Below are positions 49,700 through 63,130 of a stretch of 64,000 bases of DNA, piece after piece. The stretch is from Serratia plymuthica (lineage in GTDB: Bacteria; Pseudomonadota; Gammaproteobacteria; Enterobacterales; Enterobacteriaceae): assembly GCF_018336935.1 (NCBI RefSeq), contig NZ_CP068771.1, forward strand, positions 3,472,001 to 3,536,000, written 5' to 3'. Positions within the stretch are counted from its first letter, which is position 1, and each line of letters begins with the position of its first letter. The notes beneath the pieces were generated by a model that worked only from the letters and a program-made list of their open reading frames with translations, searched no databases and had not been told where the DNA came from. A program made the position numbers and the translations under genes.

Positions 49700-50740
49700 T
49701 TAGTACAGTGCTTTACCGGAACTGTCTTTTACGTTGGTTTTCCATGCTGCGCGCACCTGCTCAACCACTTCGTTAGGCAGAGAGGCGTAATCCAGATCGT
49801 TGGCTTGCTTGGCGCCGGTTTTGTACGCCCAGTCAAAGAACTTCAGCACTTCTGCGCCCTGAGCCGGGTTTTTCTGCTCTTTGTGCACCAGGATGAAGGT
49901 GGTGGAGGTGATTGGCCATGCACCCTCGCCTTTCTGGTTAGTCAGGTCCTGAGCGAAAGTTTTGCTCCAGTCCACGCCTTTAGCCGCGTTGCTGAAGCTC
50001 TCTTCAGTCGGGCTGACCGGCTTGCCGTCGGCAGAAATCAGCTTGGTGTAAGCCAGGTTGTTTTGCTTGGCGTAAGCGTATTCAACATAGCCGATGGAGC
50101 CAGGCAGACGCTGTACGAACGCGGCAATGCCGTCGTTGCCCTTGCCGCCCAGACCGGTTGGCCAGTTAACGGTAGAGCCTGCGCCGATTTTCTCTTTCCA
50201 CTGCGCGTTGGCTTTAGACAGGTAGCTGGTGAACACGAAAGAGGTGCCTGAACCGTCGGCGCGGCGTACCACGGCGATATTCTGATCCGGCAGCTTGACG
50301 CCCGGGTTCAGCTTGGTGATTGCAGGGTCATTCCATTTCTTCACGTTGCCCAGGTAGATGTCACCCAGCGTTTTACCGTCCAGAGTCAACTCACCGGATT
50401 TGATGCCCGGGATGTTAACGGCCAGCACTACGCCGCCGATCACGGTAGGGAACTGGAACAGGCCATCAGCCGCCAGTTTTTCATCAGACAACGGGGCATC
50501 AGAGGCACCAAAGTCAACGGTGTTGGCGATGATTTGCTTCACGCCGCCAGAGGAACCGATCCCCTGATAGTTAACTTTGTTGCCGGTTTCTTTCTGATAA
50601 GAATCTGCCCACTTGGCATACACCGGAGCGGGGAATGTCGCACCTGCACCGGTCAGGCTAGCAGCAGCGAACGCGGACACGGCGGTCAGGGAGAAAGTCG
50701 CTGCCACAATACTGGCGACGGTGGTACGCATCAGTTTCAT
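49700..50740 (-). CDS. pstS: Periplasmic phosphate-binding protein PstS
   Basis: A 346-residue binding protein, the same length as in E. coli. The signal peptide ends SAFA before ASLTGAG. Phosphate contacts lie in [24 protein letters not shown] and [19 protein letters not shown] 50740 has AGGAGGG four bases upstream; an earlier in-frame start at 50764 is poorer. First gene of pstSCAB-phoU and preceded by tandem Pho boxes. Confidence 0.97.
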   Translation of the reverse strand: MKLMRTTVASIVAATFSLTAVSAFAAASLTGAGATFPAPVYAKWADSYQKETGNKVNYQGIGSSGGVKQIIANTVDFGASDAPLSDEKLAADGLFQFPTVIGGVVLAVNIPGIKSGELTLDGKTLGDIYLGNVKKWNDPAITKLNPGVKLPDQNIAVVRRADGSGTSFVFTSYLSKANAQWKEKIGAGSTVNWPTGLGGKGNDGIAAFVQRLPGSIGYVEYAYAKQNNLAYTKLISADGKPVSPTEESFSNAAKGVDWSKTFAQDLTNQKGEGAWPITSTTFILVHKEQKNPAQGAEVLKFFDWAYKTGAKQANDLDYASLPNEVVEQVRAAWKTNVKDSSGKALY

Positions 50741-50818
50741 AATCCCTCCTAATGGGATATTCAAAAATCGACTTCAAGTCGTTTTCATCAGAGTAAGTAT
50801 TGCTGCAGGAGGGAAAAT

Positions 50819-50858
50819 AGGACAGTTTGGTGACAGTAAAATGTACGAAATATGACAG
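50819..50858 (-). promoter_or_regulatory. Tandem Pho boxes of the pst operon
   Basis: On the minus strand four 7-base units, CTGTCAT, CGTACAT, CTGTCAC and CTGTCCT, occur exactly every 11 bp with AT-rich spacers, which makes two PhoB boxes. A possible fifth unit (GTGTAAT) lies at 50863-50869. This mirrors the E. coli pstS promoter and predicts PhoB activation under phosphate shortage. Confidence 0.9.
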
Positions 50859-51029
50859 TTATATTACACCGTAAAACAAGTGGTTAATATCGTATAAAAA
50901 TCATAATGTTAAATACAAAAACACACAATAATTAATCAATAAAAAAACCTTTGCCGACGCAGCTATCCACTTGAAAACGACAACTTTTATCCTCTGTGTC
51001 ACAGTATTGTCATCGTTGATATGACCATG

Positions 51030-51057
51030 AAAAAAGCCGGCGCTCAGGCCGGCTTTT
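51030..51057 (-). terminator. glmS terminator
   Basis: Read on the minus strand, AAAAGCCGGC, a 6-base loop and GCCGGCTTTTTT form an intrinsic terminator 20 bases after the glmS stop. Confidence 0.9.
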
Positions 51058-51076
51058 CAAACATAACAGCAATTGA

Positions 51077-52906
51077 TTACTCTACCGTGACAGACTTCGC
51101 CAGGTTACGCGGCTGGTCAACGTCAGTGCCTTTGATCAACGCTACGTGATAAGACAACAGCTGCAACGGCACGGTGTAGAAGATTGGTGCCACGATTTCT
51201 TCCACGTGCGGCAATGGAATGATGGTCATGCCTTCGCTGCTGACGAAACCGGCATCCTGATCTGCGAACACGTACAGCTGGCCGCCGCGCGCGCGCACTT
51301 CTTCGATGTTGGACTTCAGTTTTTCCAGCAGTTCGTTGTTCGGCGCCACCACGATGACCGGCATATCGGCGTCGATCAACGCCAGCGGGCCATGTTTCAG
51401 CTCACCCGCCGCATAGGCTTCCGCGTGAATGTAAGAGATCTCTTTCAGCTTCAGTGCACCTTCCATAGCGATCGGGTACTGATCGCCACGGCCAAGGAAC
51501 AGCGCGTGATGCTTGTCGGAGAAACCTTCCGCCAGCGCTTCAATGTTTTTGTCCAGCGACAGCATCTGTTCGATACGCGCCGGCAACGCCTGCAGAGCAT
51601 GCACGATTTCATGCTCAACGCTTTCCGCCATGCCTTTCAGACGACCCAAACGCGCCACCAGCATCAGCAATACCGCAAGCTGGGTAGTGAAGGCTTTGGT
51701 AGAAGCTACACCGATTTCAGTGCCGGCTTTGGTCATCAGCGCCAAATCGGATTCGCGCACCAGCGAAGAACCGGCTACGTTACACACCGCCAGCGACCCC
51801 AGATAACCCAACTCTTTAGACAGGCGCAACGCCGCCAGGGTATCGGCGGTTTCACCGGACTGCGACAGCGTGATGATCAGGCTGCCCGGGCGCACCGCAG
51901 ATTTGCGATAGCGGAATTCAGAAGCGATTTCGACGTCGCAAGGCACGCCAGCCAGCGCCTCGAACCAATAACGCGCCACCATGCCGGAGTGGTAGGAGGT
52001 GCCGCAGGCGATGATTTGTACGTGCTGCACTTTAGCCAGCAATTCATCGGCACGCGGACCCAGCTCGCTCAGATTGATTTGGCCATGGCTGAAACGCCCT
52101 TCCAGGGTGTTTTTCAGCGCCAGCGGCTGTTCGTAGATCTCTTTTTGCATGTAGTGACGGTAAGCGCCTTTGTCACCGGCGTCATACTGCACTTTGGATT
52201 CGATCTCAGGACGCTCGATGGCGTTGCCCTGTTTGTCGAAAATGCTGACGGTACGGCGGGTCACTTCCACCACGTCGCCTTCTTCCAGGAAGATAAAGCG
52301 GCGGGTTACCGGCAGCAGAGCCAGTTGATCGGAAGCGATAAAGTTTTCACCGACGCCACGGCCGATAACCAACGGGCTACCGGAACGCGCAGCCACCAGC
52401 ACGCTAGGGTCGCGGCTGTCCATGACCACGGTGCCGTAGGCGCCACGCAGCTGCGGGATCACGCGCTGAACCACTTCCAGCAACGTACCGCCCTGGCGCT
52501 GTTCCCAATGCACCAGATGCGCAATCACCTCGGTGTCGGTCTCAGAGCTGAAGTGATAACCGCGCTCGATCAGCAATTCACGCAGCGGTTCGTGGTTTTC
52601 GATGATGCCGTTATGCACTACGGTGATGTAATCGGAAACATGCGGGTGCGCATTCGCCTCTGTAGGCTCCCCGTGAGTTGCCCAGCGGGTATGCGCAATA
52701 CCGGTGCCACCGTGCAGTTCGTGTTGTTCTGCGGCTTCGGTCAATTTATGAACTTTGCCTACGCGGCGTAAACGGCTTACGTTGCCTTCGGCATCAACCA
52801 CCGCCAGACCGGCGGAGTCGTAACCGCGGTACTCGAGACGGCGTAATCCTTCCAACAGAATTTCTGCAATATCACGTTGCGCTACTGCGCCTACAATTCC
52901 ACACAT
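51077..52906 (-). CDS. glmS: Glucosamine-6-phosphate synthase (glutamine-hydrolysing)
   Basis: A 609-residue enzyme making glucosamine-6-phosphate from fructose-6-phosphate and glutamine, the entry to cell-wall amino sugars. The N-terminal Ntn glutaminase has the nucleophile Cys2 ([12 protein letters not shown]). Two SIS isomerase domains follow (around residues 290-430 and 460-600; [17 protein letters not shown]), with the C-terminus AKSVTVE. It follows glmU, 280 bp away, with an ERIC element in that gap. The GlmY/GlmZ sRNAs control this gene in E. coli; the pairing site was not identified here. Confidence 0.98.
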   Translation of the reverse strand: MCGIVGAVAQRDIAEILLEGLRRLEYRGYDSAGLAVVDAEGNVSRLRRVGKVHKLTEAAEQHELHGGTGIAHTRWATHGEPTEANAHPHVSDYITVVHNGIIENHEPLRELLIERGYHFSSETDTEVIAHLVHWEQRQGGTLLEVVQRVIPQLRGAYGTVVMDSRDPSVLVAARSGSPLVIGRGVGENFIASDQLALLPVTRRFIFLEEGDVVEVTRRTVSIFDKQGNAIERPEIESKVQYDAGDKGAYRHYMQKEIYEQPLALKNTLEGRFSHGQINLSELGPRADELLAKVQHVQIIACGTSYHSGMVARYWFEALAGVPCDVEIASEFRYRKSAVRPGSLIITLSQSGETADTLAALRLSKELGYLGSLAVCNVAGSSLVRESDLALMTKAGTEIGVASTKAFTTQLAVLLMLVARLGRLKGMAESVEHEIVHALQALPARIEQMLSLDKNIEALAEGFSDKHHALFLGRGDQYPIAMEGALKLKEISYIHAEAYAAGELKHGPLALIDADMPVIVVAPNNELLEKLKSNIEEVRARGGQLYVFADQDAGFVSSEGMTIIPLPHVEEIVAPIFYTVPLQLLSYHVALIKGTDVDQPRNLAKSVTVE

Positions 52907-53007
52907 CAGTTGTATTCCTAATTAAACGCCTTTCGGGGCGCTTTCGATGTCTTGACCTGATCTCGCCGGTTTTTACCGTGCTTCCCCGAGCCTGTAGATG
53001 GTGGGGA

Positions 53008-53134
53008 TTATCCTCTTCATCTTTCGCGCTGCTGCGTTGTTGGCTACGAGTGCTCATCCCAGTCACTTAGCGAACTAAGCTCCTGGGAATTCACACTCTT
53101 GCCGCCTAGCAGCAACGCAAAATCTATTGAGGAC
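53008..53134. repeat. ERIC element (about 127 bp) between glmU and glmS
   Basis: The core segment CATCCCAGTCACTTAGCGAA and AGCTCCTGGGAATTCAC matches the ERIC inner motifs. Outer arms GCGCTGCTGCGTTGTTGGCT and AGCAGCAACGC are inverted. The ends are diverged, so the boundaries are approximate. Confidence 0.85.
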
Positions 53135-53186
53135 TTTTATGTTTTGTATTGGGCTCGTAAGCAGAGCCCAAAGCAAAACACACTCG

Positions 53187-54557
53187 TTATTTCTTCTTCA
53201 CCGGGCGCTGCCAGCCCTGGACATGCACCTGCTTGACGCGGCTCAGTACCAGCTCGTTTTCAGCGATATCACGGGTGACCGTGGTGCCTGCGGCAATGGT
53301 GGAACCTTTGCCAACGGAAACCGGCGCCACCAGCTGGGTATCGGAACCGACAAACACGCCGTCGCCAATAATGGTTTTATGTTTATTGGCGCCATCATAG
53401 TTACAGGTAATGGTACCAGCGCCGATATTCACATCATCGCCAATTTCAGCATCGCCCAGGTAGCTCAGATGACCCGCTTTAGAGCCTTTGCCCAGACGCG
53501 CTTTTTTTATCTCCACGAAATTACCGACGTGAGCGCCTTCCGCCAACTCTGCGCCCGGGCGTAAACGGGCAAAAGGCCCCACCGTACAGGCTGCTTCCAG
53601 CACCGCGTCTTCCAGCACGCTGTAAGGGCTAATTTCGCAATCATCGCCGATCACGCAGTTTTTCAGTACGCAGCCGGCACCGATCTTCACCCGATTGCCC
53701 AGCTTTACCGACCCTTCGATAATGACATTAGCATCAATAGAGATATCGCGGCCGTGCACAAGTTCCCCACGCAGGTCAAAGCGTGCCGGATCCAGCAGCA
53801 TTACGCCGGCCAGCAGCAACTTTTCAGATTGTTCTGCCTGATAGATACGTTCAAGCCGTGACAGCTGCAGGCGGTTATTCACGCCTTCCACTTCGCTCAG
53901 GCGCGACGGATGCACCGCTTCAATTTTCTTACCGTCGGCATGGGCCAGCGCAATGATATCCGTGATGTAGAATTCACCCTGCGCATTGTCGTTGTTCAGC
54001 ATCCCCAGCCAGCGCTTAAGATCGCGCCCATTGGCGACCAAAATACCGGTATTGATTTCAGTAATCTGGCGCTGGGCTTCGCTGGCATCCTTGTGCTCAA
54101 CGATACCCACCACATCGTCGTTCTCACGCACGATGCGGCCGTAACCGCTTGGATCGGCCAGCTTCACCGTCAGCAGGCCAATGCCGCCCTGCGGCTTCGC
54201 CGCCAACAGGCGCGTGAGCGTGTCGACGGAGATCAGCGGCACGTCGCCATATAGCATCAGGACGTCTTCATCATCGGCAAAATGCGGCGCAGCCTGCTGC
54301 ATGGCATGGCCGGTACCCAATTGCTCGGCCTGCAACACCCAGTTCAAGGCGTCATCGGTCAGGGTGCTTTTCAGCAAATCACCGCCGTGGCCATACACCA
54401 GATGGACGTTTTTCGCGCCCAGTTTCATCGCGGCATCAATGACGTGCTGCACCATCGGCTTGCCGGCCAATGGATGTAACACTTTGGGAAGATCGGAATA
54501 CATGCGTGTTCCCTTGCCCGCGGCGAGGATCACCACACTCATTGCGCTGTTCGACAT
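53187..54557 (-). CDS. glmU: Bifunctional GlmU (GlcNAc-1-P uridyltransferase / GlcN-1-P acetyltransferase)
   Basis: A 456-residue enzyme, the same length as in E. coli, that makes UDP-N-acetylglucosamine for peptidoglycan and LPS. The N-terminal pyrophosphorylase has LAAGKGTRM; the C-terminal half is a left-handed beta-helix of hexapeptide repeats with the acetyltransferase active site region ([20 protein letters not shown], in parts). It ends RPVKKK. ATG 54557 gives [14 protein letters not shown]; longer upstream frame is rejected. It precedes glmS in a shared operon. Confidence 0.98.
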   Translation of the reverse strand: MSNSAMSVVILAAGKGTRMYSDLPKVLHPLAGKPMVQHVIDAAMKLGAKNVHLVYGHGGDLLKSTLTDDALNWVLQAEQLGTGHAMQQAAPHFADDEDVLMLYGDVPLISVDTLTRLLAAKPQGGIGLLTVKLADPSGYGRIVRENDDVVGIVEHKDASEAQRQITEINTGILVANGRDLKRWLGMLNNDNAQGEFYITDIIALAHADGKKIEAVHPSRLSEVEGVNNRLQLSRLERIYQAEQSEKLLLAGVMLLDPARFDLRGELVHGRDISIDANVIIEGSVKLGNRVKIGAGCVLKNCVIGDDCEISPYSVLEDAVLEAACTVGPFARLRPGAELAEGAHVGNFVEIKKARLGKGSKAGHLSYLGDAEIGDDVNIGAGTITCNYDGANKHKTIIGDGVFVGSDTQLVAPVSVGKGSTIAAGTTVTRDIAENELVLSRVKQVHVQGWQRPVKKK

Positions 54558-54853
54558 AAGCAACCTGATAACTCCATTTTGATAGACGAAAGTAGAACTC
54601 TTTAATGACGATATTACTACATATTTCTCTGTACGAACCCGGCGCAAGCCATGTGGCACTAGGCGTGCCGCAGCTCAGGCCGACATCCTGCAATCCTGGG
54701 CATAATTGTCGGCAAATGGAGACATTTTTAACCTGTGCCAAGAGTTATACATCACAATACCCACCTGGCTGAATCGCTTATTTTAAAGCAAAAAAAAAGC
54801 GACCCTATAGGCCGCTTTCTTAATTTTAGCTGCGTTATGCACGCGCCAAAATA
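54558..54853. other. glmU-atpC intergenic region
   Basis: About 296 bp holding the glmU promoter region and, near atpC, the atp operon terminator. No gene, and no clear NagC or promoter match was assigned. Confidence 0.7.
54790..54818 (-). terminator. atp operon terminator
   Basis: On the minus strand AAGCGGCC pairs with GGTCGCTT (one G-U pair), followed by nine U, just after the atpC stop region. Confidence 0.88.
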
Positions 54854-55273
54854 TTACATCGATCTTCTGGTAAGCTCGATAACGCGCAGTTTCGCGATCG
54901 CTTTCGCCAGTTCTGCAGATGCCTGAGCATAGTCGACATCGCCATGAGAGCTGCTGATATGCTCTTCAGCTTTACGCTTAGCTTCCAGCGCTCTCGCTTC
55001 GTCGAGGTCCGTTCCACGGATAGCAGTGTCAGCCAACACGGTTACCACGCTCGGTTGTACCTCAAGGATACCACCGGACAGGTAGATGAACTCTTCTTCA
55101 CCGTGCTGTTTAACAATACGCACCATGCCAGGCTTGATGGCAGTCAGCAGCGGCGCATGGCCAGGGAAAATCCCCAGTTCGCCTTCGCTACCTGTCACCT
55201 GGATCTTTTGCACCAGGCCGGAAAACATATGTTTTTCCGCGCTGACTACATCCAGATGGTAAGTCATAGCCAT
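54854..55273 (-). CDS. atpC: ATP synthase epsilon subunit
   Basis: A 139-residue F1 central-stalk subunit that couples rotation and inhibits ATP hydrolysis. An N-terminal beta sandwich ([36 protein letters not shown]) precedes a C-terminal helical hairpin ([18 protein letters not shown]). Last gene of the atp operon, 20 bases after atpD. Confidence 0.98.
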   Translation of the reverse strand: MAMTYHLDVVSAEKHMFSGLVQKIQVTGSEGELGIFPGHAPLLTAIKPGMVRIVKQHGEEEFIYLSGGILEVQPSVVTVLADTAIRGTDLDEARALEAKRKAEEHISSSHGDVDYAQASAELAKAIAKLRVIELTRRSM

Positions 55274-55293
55274 ATCACCCTCCTCTCAAGACG

Positions 55294-56703
<1,410 letters not shown>

Positions 56704-56708
56704 CTAGC

Positions 56709-57572
56709 TTAAACCGCGGAGGCTCCCGAAACGATCTCGGTGAGTTCCTGAGTGATGCTGGCCTGACGCGCCTTGTTGTATACCAACTGCAGCTCTTTGA
56801 TCAGGCTACCGCCGTTATCGGTTGCGGCTTTCATCGCTACCATTCGTGCGGCCTGCTCGCTGGCCAGGTTTTCCACGACGCCCTGATAAACTTGCGATTC
56901 CACATAGCGGCGCAGCAAGGTATCAAGCAGCACTTTTGGATCGGGTTCATACAGGTAATCCCAGGACGTTTTCTTCAGCTCACCGTCATCGGAAGGCGGT
57001 AACGGCAACAGCTGAACGATCTGTGGTTCCTGGGACATCGTATTGACAAATTTGTTGCTGACAATGTACAGCTTGTCCAAACGACCTTCGTCGTAGGCTT
57101 GCAGCATCACTTTCACCGGCCCGATCAGATCCGACAGGGAAGGTTTATCCCCCATGCCGGTCACCTGGGCAACCACGTTGCCGCCCACGGAACCAAAGAA
57201 AGAAGCCGCTTTAGAGCCAATCAACGCCAAATCAACTTCGACGCCTTTTTCGGACCAGCCTTTCATCTCTGACAACAGACGCTTGAACAGGTTGATGTTC
57301 AAACCGCCACAGAGACCACGGTCAGTAGACACCACCAGATACCCGACGCGCTTAACGTCACGCTCATCCAGGTACGGGTGCTTATATTCCAGATTACCCA
57401 ACGCAAGGTGACCAATCACTTTGCGCATGGTCTCTGCATAAGGACGGCTGGCCGCCATGCGTTCCTGCGATTTACGCATTTTGGAGGCGGCGACCATTTC
57501 CATCGCTTTAGTGATCTTTTGCGTGTTTTGCACGCTCGCGATCTTACTACGTATCTCTTTTGCGCCGGCCAT
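56709..57572 (-). CDS. atpG: ATP synthase gamma subunit
   Basis: A 287-residue central-shaft subunit: the N-terminal coiled-coil ([23 protein letters not shown], in parts) and C-terminal helix with [17 protein letters not shown] pair as the rotor. The middle fold contains [11 protein letters not shown]. It lies about 60 bases after atpA. Confidence 0.98.
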   Translation of the reverse strand: MAGAKEIRSKIASVQNTQKITKAMEMVAASKMRKSQERMAASRPYAETMRKVIGHLALGNLEYKHPYLDERDVKRVGYLVVSTDRGLCGGLNINLFKRLLSEMKGWSEKGVEVDLALIGSKAASFFGSVGGNVVAQVTGMGDKPSLSDLIGPVKVMLQAYDEGRLDKLYIVSNKFVNTMSQEPQIVQLLPLPPSDDGELKKTSWDYLYEPDPKVLLDTLLRRYVESQVYQGVVENLASEQAARMVAMKAATDNGGSLIKELQLVYNKARQASITQELTEIVSGASAV

Positions 57573-57631
57573 CTCTGCTTCTCCTCATTACCAGACGGCC
57601 TGCTGTCTTTCAACAGCAGGACCGTTAGGCG

Positions 57632-59173
57632 TTACCAGGACTGGGTTTTCTTGAAGGTCTCGAGGATAGCTTTCAGCTTGCCCTCGATCTCGTCATTGAA
57701 ATTGCCAGTTTGGTTGATGTGGTTCAGCAACTCGGCATGCTCGCGGTCTGCGTAAGCAACCAGCGCGGCTTCGAAGCTCACGACTTTCGCGACTTCAACG
57801 TCGTTCAGGTAGCCACGTTCAGCGGCAAACAGCACCAGAGACTGTTGTGCGACGGACATCGGCGCATACTGTTTCTGTTTCAGCAGCTCGGTCACTTTCT
57901 GACCGTGGCTCAGCTGTTTGCGGGTCGCATCATCCAGATCGGAAGCGAACTGAGAGAACGCAGCCAGTTCACGGTACTGTGCCAGCGCGGTACGAATACC
58001 ACCGGACAGTTTTTTCATGATCTTGGTTTGCGCTGCACCGCCCACACGGGATACAGAGATACCCGGGTTAACTGCCGGACGAATACCGGAGTTAAACAGG
58101 TTGGATTCCAGGAAGATCTGACCATCGGTAATCGAGATTACGTTGGTCGGAACGAACGCGGAAACGTCACCCGCCTGGGTTTCAATGATCGGCAGAGCGG
58201 TCAGTGAACCGGTTTTACCTTTGACTTCACCTTTGGTGAAGGCTTCAACGTAGTCGGCGTTTACACGCGCAGCACGCTCCAGCAAACGAGAGTGGAGGTA
58301 GAATACGTCGCCTGGGTAAGCTTCACGACCTGGTGGACGACGAAGCAGCAGGGAGATCTGACGATAGGCAACGGCCTGTTTGGACAGGTCATCGTAAACA
58401 ATCAGTGCATCTTCGCCGCGGTCACGGAAGTATTCACCCATTGCGCAACCGGCATATGGCGCCAGATATTGCAGTGCAGCAGACTCAGACGCGGTAGCAA
58501 CCACAACGATGGTGTTTGCCAATGCGCCGTGCTCTTCCAGTTTGCGCACCACGTTAGCGATGGTGGACGCTTTCTGGCCGATAGCCACGTAAACACATTT
58601 GATGCCGGAATCGCGTTGGTTGATGATCGCATCGATGGCCAGAGCGGTTTTACCGGTCTGACGGTCACCGATCACCAGCTCACGCTGGCCACGGCCGATT
58701 GGAATCATCGCATCAACAGATTTGTAGCCAGTCTGAACCGGCTGATCAACGGATTGACGCTCGATAACACCAGGGGCAATAGCTTCAACCGGGGAGAAAC
58801 CGTCGTTATCAACCGGGCCTTTACCGTCAATAGGTGCGCCCAGGGTGTTAACTACACGGCCCAGCAGGCCACGGCCAACCGGAACTTCCAGAATACGGCC
58901 GGTACATTTTACCTTCATGCCTTCGGCCAGATCCGCGTACGGACCCATAACCACGGCACCTACGGAGTCGCGCTCCAGGTTCAATGCGATTGCGTAACGG
59001 TTGCCTGGCAGCGCGATCATTTCGCCCTGCATAACTTCGGCCAGACCGTGTACGCGGATGATCCCGTCACTGACGGAAACAATAGTACCTTCATTGTGAG
59101 CTTCGCTCACCACATTGAACTGAGCAATGCGCTGCTTGATCAGTTCGCTGATTTCGGTGGAATTCAGTTGCAT
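57632..59173 (-). CDS. atpA: ATP synthase alpha subunit
   Basis: A 513-residue non-catalytic nucleotide-binding F1 subunit, as in E. coli. P-loop GDRQTGKT, the Arg-finger region with [12 protein letters not shown], and the N-terminal [19 protein letters not shown] are visible. It binds delta through its N-terminus. Twelve bases after atpH. Confidence 0.99.
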   Translation of the reverse strand: MQLNSTEISELIKQRIAQFNVVSEAHNEGTIVSVSDGIIRVHGLAEVMQGEMIALPGNRYAIALNLERDSVGAVVMGPYADLAEGMKVKCTGRILEVPVGRGLLGRVVNTLGAPIDGKGPVDNDGFSPVEAIAPGVIERQSVDQPVQTGYKSVDAMIPIGRGQRELVIGDRQTGKTALAIDAIINQRDSGIKCVYVAIGQKASTIANVVRKLEEHGALANTIVVVATASESAALQYLAPYAGCAMGEYFRDRGEDALIVYDDLSKQAVAYRQISLLLRRPPGREAYPGDVFYLHSRLLERAARVNADYVEAFTKGEVKGKTGSLTALPIIETQAGDVSAFVPTNVISITDGQIFLESNLFNSGIRPAVNPGISVSRVGGAAQTKIMKKLSGGIRTALAQYRELAAFSQFASDLDDATRKQLSHGQKVTELLKQKQYAPMSVAQQSLVLFAAERGYLNDVEVAKVVSFEAALVAYADREHAELLNHINQTGNFNDEIEGKLKAILETFKKTQSW

Positions 59174-59185
59174 GCTCCAGTCCCC

Positions 59186-59719
59186 TTAAGACTGCAAGAC
59201 GTCTGTCAGGCGTTCAAGACGACCGCGAACGCTGCCATCAATCACCATATCGCCAGCGCGGATAATCACGCCAGCCAGAACAGACTTGTCAATTTTGCAA
59301 TTCAGCTTAACTTTGCGTGACAGACGTTTTTCCATCGCAGCGGCAATTTTAGCCTGCTGTTCGTCGTTAAGTACGCTCGCAGAGAGCACTTCGACTTCGA
59401 CGGTGGATTCCAGCAAAGCGCGCAGTTCGATGAACTGCTGCAGCACCGCAGGAAGAACCAGTAAACGTCCATTTTCGGCCATTACACGGATAAAGTTCTG
59501 GCCATGTTCGTCGAGCCGATCGCCACAAACAGCGATGAACGTTTTGGACAGCGTCTCCGGCGCGACAGCGCCAGACAGCAGTTCAGAAATTTGTTCATTG
59601 CGAGTGACAACAGCCGCAAACGCCAGCATATCCTGCCAGCGCTCTACGCTTTGGTGCTCAACGGCAAAGTCAAAAGCTGCTTTGGCGTAGGGGCGAGCTA
59701 CAGTTACAAATTCAGACAT
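59186..59719 (-). CDS. atpH: ATP synthase delta subunit
   Basis: A 177-residue stator protein joining F1 to the b dimer. The N-terminal helical domain starts [20 protein letters not shown]; the C-terminal part has [22 protein letters not shown], in parts. Follows atpF by 14 bases. Confidence 0.98.
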   Translation of the reverse strand: MSEFVTVARPYAKAAFDFAVEHQSVERWQDMLAFAAVVTRNEQISELLSGAVAPETLSKTFIAVCGDRLDEHGQNFIRVMAENGRLLVLPAVLQQFIELRALLESTVEVEVLSASVLNDEQQAKIAAAMEKRLSRKVKLNCKIDKSVLAGVIIRAGDMVIDGSVRGRLERLTDVLQS

Positions 59720-59733
59720 CAGCCCCTCCCTCC

Positions 59734-60204
59734 TTACAGTTCAGCGACCAGTTTATCAACGATGTCGCTGTTAGCAGCTTCATCCACGGAACGTTCGATG
59801 ATCTTCTCGGCGCCGGCAATTGCCAGCATCGCGACTTGCTTACGCAACTCTTCACGAGCGCGCTTACGTTCGGCTTCGATCTCAGCCTGAGCCTGCGCCA
59901 CGATTTTGTTACGTTCCTGCTCGGCTTCGGCTTTCGCTTCATCCATGATCTGAGCTTTGCGTTTATTTGCTTGCTCGATGATCACCTGAGCTTCTGCTTT
60001 AGCAGTTTTCAGCTGGTCGGTCGCATTGGCTTGCGCTAAGTCCAAATCTTTTTTGGCACGCTCTGCAGAAGCGAGACCGTCAGCAATTTCTCCCTGACGC
60101 TTCTCGATGGCTGCCATAATCGGCGGCCATACATACTTCATGCAGAACCAGACAAACAGAACGAACGCGATGGCCTGGCCGAGGATTGTTGCGTTAAGAT
60201 TCAC
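59734..60204 (-). CDS. atpF: ATP synthase b subunit
   Basis: A 156-residue peripheral stalk subunit: one N-terminal membrane helix ([20 protein letters not shown]) and a long charged Ala-rich coiled coil. It starts at GTG 60204, the same non-ATG start and context as in E. coli. It forms a homodimer and binds delta. Confidence 0.98.
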
Positions 60205-60259
60205 AGCACAATGCCTCTTTAAAAGTTAATAGTGGTTTCAGTGTAGAGAAATTCTCTAC

Positions 60260-60517
<258 letters not shown>

Positions 60518-60548
60518 TCAGTTTAAAAGTGCAAGTGTTTTAAGAAAA

Positions 60549-61349
<801 letters not shown>

Positions 61350-61733
61350 TTAATTTCGGTAACTGTTAATCACGGCGGGTGCCAAAATTTGCACCACTAA
61401 CACCGCTAAATAGGTTAGGCCAAGCGGTATAAATTCCGCCTTGAACACCCCAAGCGCCACGATCAGCAAAACTATGGTGATCACGACCTTTAGCCCCTCG
61501 CCTATGGCGAACGACCAGGCAACCCGACCGGGCGCCGGCGTCTGCGCCTGATGGCGCAAGGCAAACAGCATAAACATTGCACTCGGCAACCAGGCGGCGA
61601 GACCACCAGCCAATGCCGAAGCGCTCCATTCCAGGCTTTTCAGCAAGAAAACAGCGCTGATCAGAACAAACGTCATTAACTGCAGAAACAGCAGTTTGCG
61701 TGCTACTTTTCCGCTGTAAAGGGACACAGACAT
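61350..61733 (-). CDS. atpI: ATP synthase assembly protein AtpI
   Basis: A 127-residue membrane protein with four hydrophobic helices (YSGKVARKLLFLQLMTFVLI at the start; LAVLVVQILAPAVIN at the end). It aids c-ring assembly and perhaps magnesium supply. ATG 61733 aligns with E. coli AtpI; the open frame beyond it is not family-like. First gene of the operon, with a promoter about 90 bp upstream. Confidence 0.93.
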   Translation of the reverse strand: MSVSLYSGKVARKLLFLQLMTFVLISAVFLLKSLEWSASALAGGLAAWLPSAMFMLFALRHQAQTPAPGRVAWSFAIGEGLKVVITIVLLIVALGVFKAEFIPLGLTYLAVLVVQILAPAVINSYRN

Positions 61734-62372
61734 GACGTTTGTTCTCTCCGTACCCCAGAGGGGGTATGCTGAGTGACGTATGAAACTGTCTTTGCTGTCC
61801 TGAGTCAAGCAGCAAAAAACGAGCAAATTATACGGGGCATACCAACGAATTCAATCGATAAGTAGCGAAAAGGTGAACAATTATTTAAATTCCCCCATTT
61901 GAGGCCATTTTCACAAGAAAACGGTCGGAATAATAGGGCTAATTTAATTGTCTGATTATTCCAGCATTGCACCAAGAAACGCGAAGCCGCTCACAATAAT
62001 GCCTCTTCCTGATTTATAGCTCATCGTCGCTCAAACTGTCTTTAGCTAATTGGGCGATCAAAAGATATTATAAATCAAAACATTACAAGTTAACTGTTCA
62101 AAAACAATCCGTACACCCGATAAAAACCTTTTATTGACAGCTTCCGGGCCAATATTACAACAACCAATTAACATTAGCAGCAAAGCAGAATCGTTCGCGC
62201 ATCGTTGCTAACGTAACTATTTCAAACGGCAATTACCTTATTGTCGCTAATTAACGGCGCCGTTTGTGTTAATAAAAAGTAAATTAACTAAAAAAACCGC
62301 CATTTAATTAGCCTGCTTACTTTTACTTTAGGCACTATCTTTTAATTCACGCTTATTTGATCGAAAGCAAAC
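61734..62372. other. AT-rich rsmG-atpI intergenic region
   Basis: 639 bp without a supported gene. The atpI promoter lies near the atpI end. The rest (61860-62370) is AT-rich, with no tRNA, repeat or DnaA box found. A similar long gap precedes atpI in E. coli. Confidence 0.75.
61827..61854 (-). promoter_or_regulatory. atp operon promoter
   Basis: On the minus strand TTGAAT (-35), 16 bases, TATAAT (-10). It predicts a transcript start near 61820 and a leader of about 85 bases before atpI. Confidence 0.7.
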
Positions 62373-62993
62373 TCAGTTTGCCTTAAGCACCACCAAATGG
62401 CGTTCACCTTCGAGTTCCGGCACCTGCAGACGCACCACCGACTCCAGCACTATGCCTTCAGGCAGGTGTGCCAGCTCTTCATCCGGGCGTACTCCTTTCA
62501 ACGCGTAGAACCTGCCCTGCCCTTTTGCCGGCAGATGGTGGCACCAGGACAGCATATCCTGCAGCGAAGCGAAAGCGCGGCTGATGACGCCGTCAAACGG
62601 CGGCTCGGCCGGGAACGCCTCAACACGGCTCTGCACCGGCTCGATATTGGTCAGTCCCAGTTCATGCTGTACCTGGCGCAGGAAGCGCACGCGCTTGCCC
62701 AGACTGTCGAGCAGGGTGAAATGCGAATCTGGACGAACGATAGCCAGCGGAATGCCGGGCAGACCGGGCCCTGTGCCTACATCGATAAAACGCGAGCCTT
62801 GCAGATGCGGATTCACCACTATGCTGTCGAGAATATGGCGAACCAGCATTTGCTGCGGATCGCGCACGGAGGTGAGGTTATAAGCCTTGTTCCACTTATC
62901 CAGCATGCCGACATAACCCAGCAGCTGCTGTTTTTGCTGATCGGGAAGCGCAATACCTGCCGCCGAGAGCAGCGAATCTAATTTTTTCTGCAC
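62373..62993 (-). CDS. rsmG: 16S rRNA (guanine-527-N7)-methyltransferase RsmG (GidB)
   Basis: A 206-residue SAM-dependent enzyme that methylates G527 of 16S rRNA; loss gives low-level streptomycin resistance. The SAM motif [20 protein letters not shown] and the SRAFASL region are seen. It starts at GTG 62993 with AGAGGAC six bases upstream; a longer frame to 63056 is not family-like. It follows mnmG as in E. coli. Confidence 0.96.
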   Translation of the reverse strand: MQKKLDSLLSAAGIALPDQQKQQLLGYVGMLDKWNKAYNLTSVRDPQQMLVRHILDSIVVNPHLQGSRFIDVGTGPGLPGIPLAIVRPDSHFTLLDSLGKRVRFLRQVQHELGLTNIEPVQSRVEAFPAEPPFDGVISRAFASLQDMLSWCHHLPAKGQGRFYALKGVRPDEELAHLPEGIVLESVVRLQVPELEGERHLVVLKAN

Positions 62994-63130
62994 AACGTGT
63001 CCTCTGACAGGCGCGGAGCGGCAAGCCAAATCAGGGCTGGCCAATAAGGCGACCATGATAATTCAGGCCCGGGATGATGTCAGCGGCCGTTTGCTCACCG
63101 AGTAAACAAACGGTCGCCCAGAAACAGGAT

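Larger units (their letters stand above)
50741..51076. other. pstS-glmS intergenic region
   Basis: 336 bp without a gene. It holds the pstS leader with a small palindrome (CGACTTCAAGTCG near 50770), the tandem Pho boxes and an AT-rich stretch with no recognised motif (50870-51000). The glmS terminator lies at the far end. Confidence 0.8.

Noticed and set aside
61734..61826. N-terminal extension of atpI to 61826
   Set aside because: The extension is not seen in AtpI and covers the leader; the family N-terminus starts at 61733.
62133..62165. TTGACA in the rsmG-atpI gap as a plus-strand promoter
   Set aside because: No proper -10 at 16-18 bp and no gene downstream on that strand.
61860..62370. 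Possible replication origin in the AT-rich gap
   Set aside because: No DnaA boxes or GATC cluster were seen; oriC in this group lies on the other side of mnmG, beyond the window.
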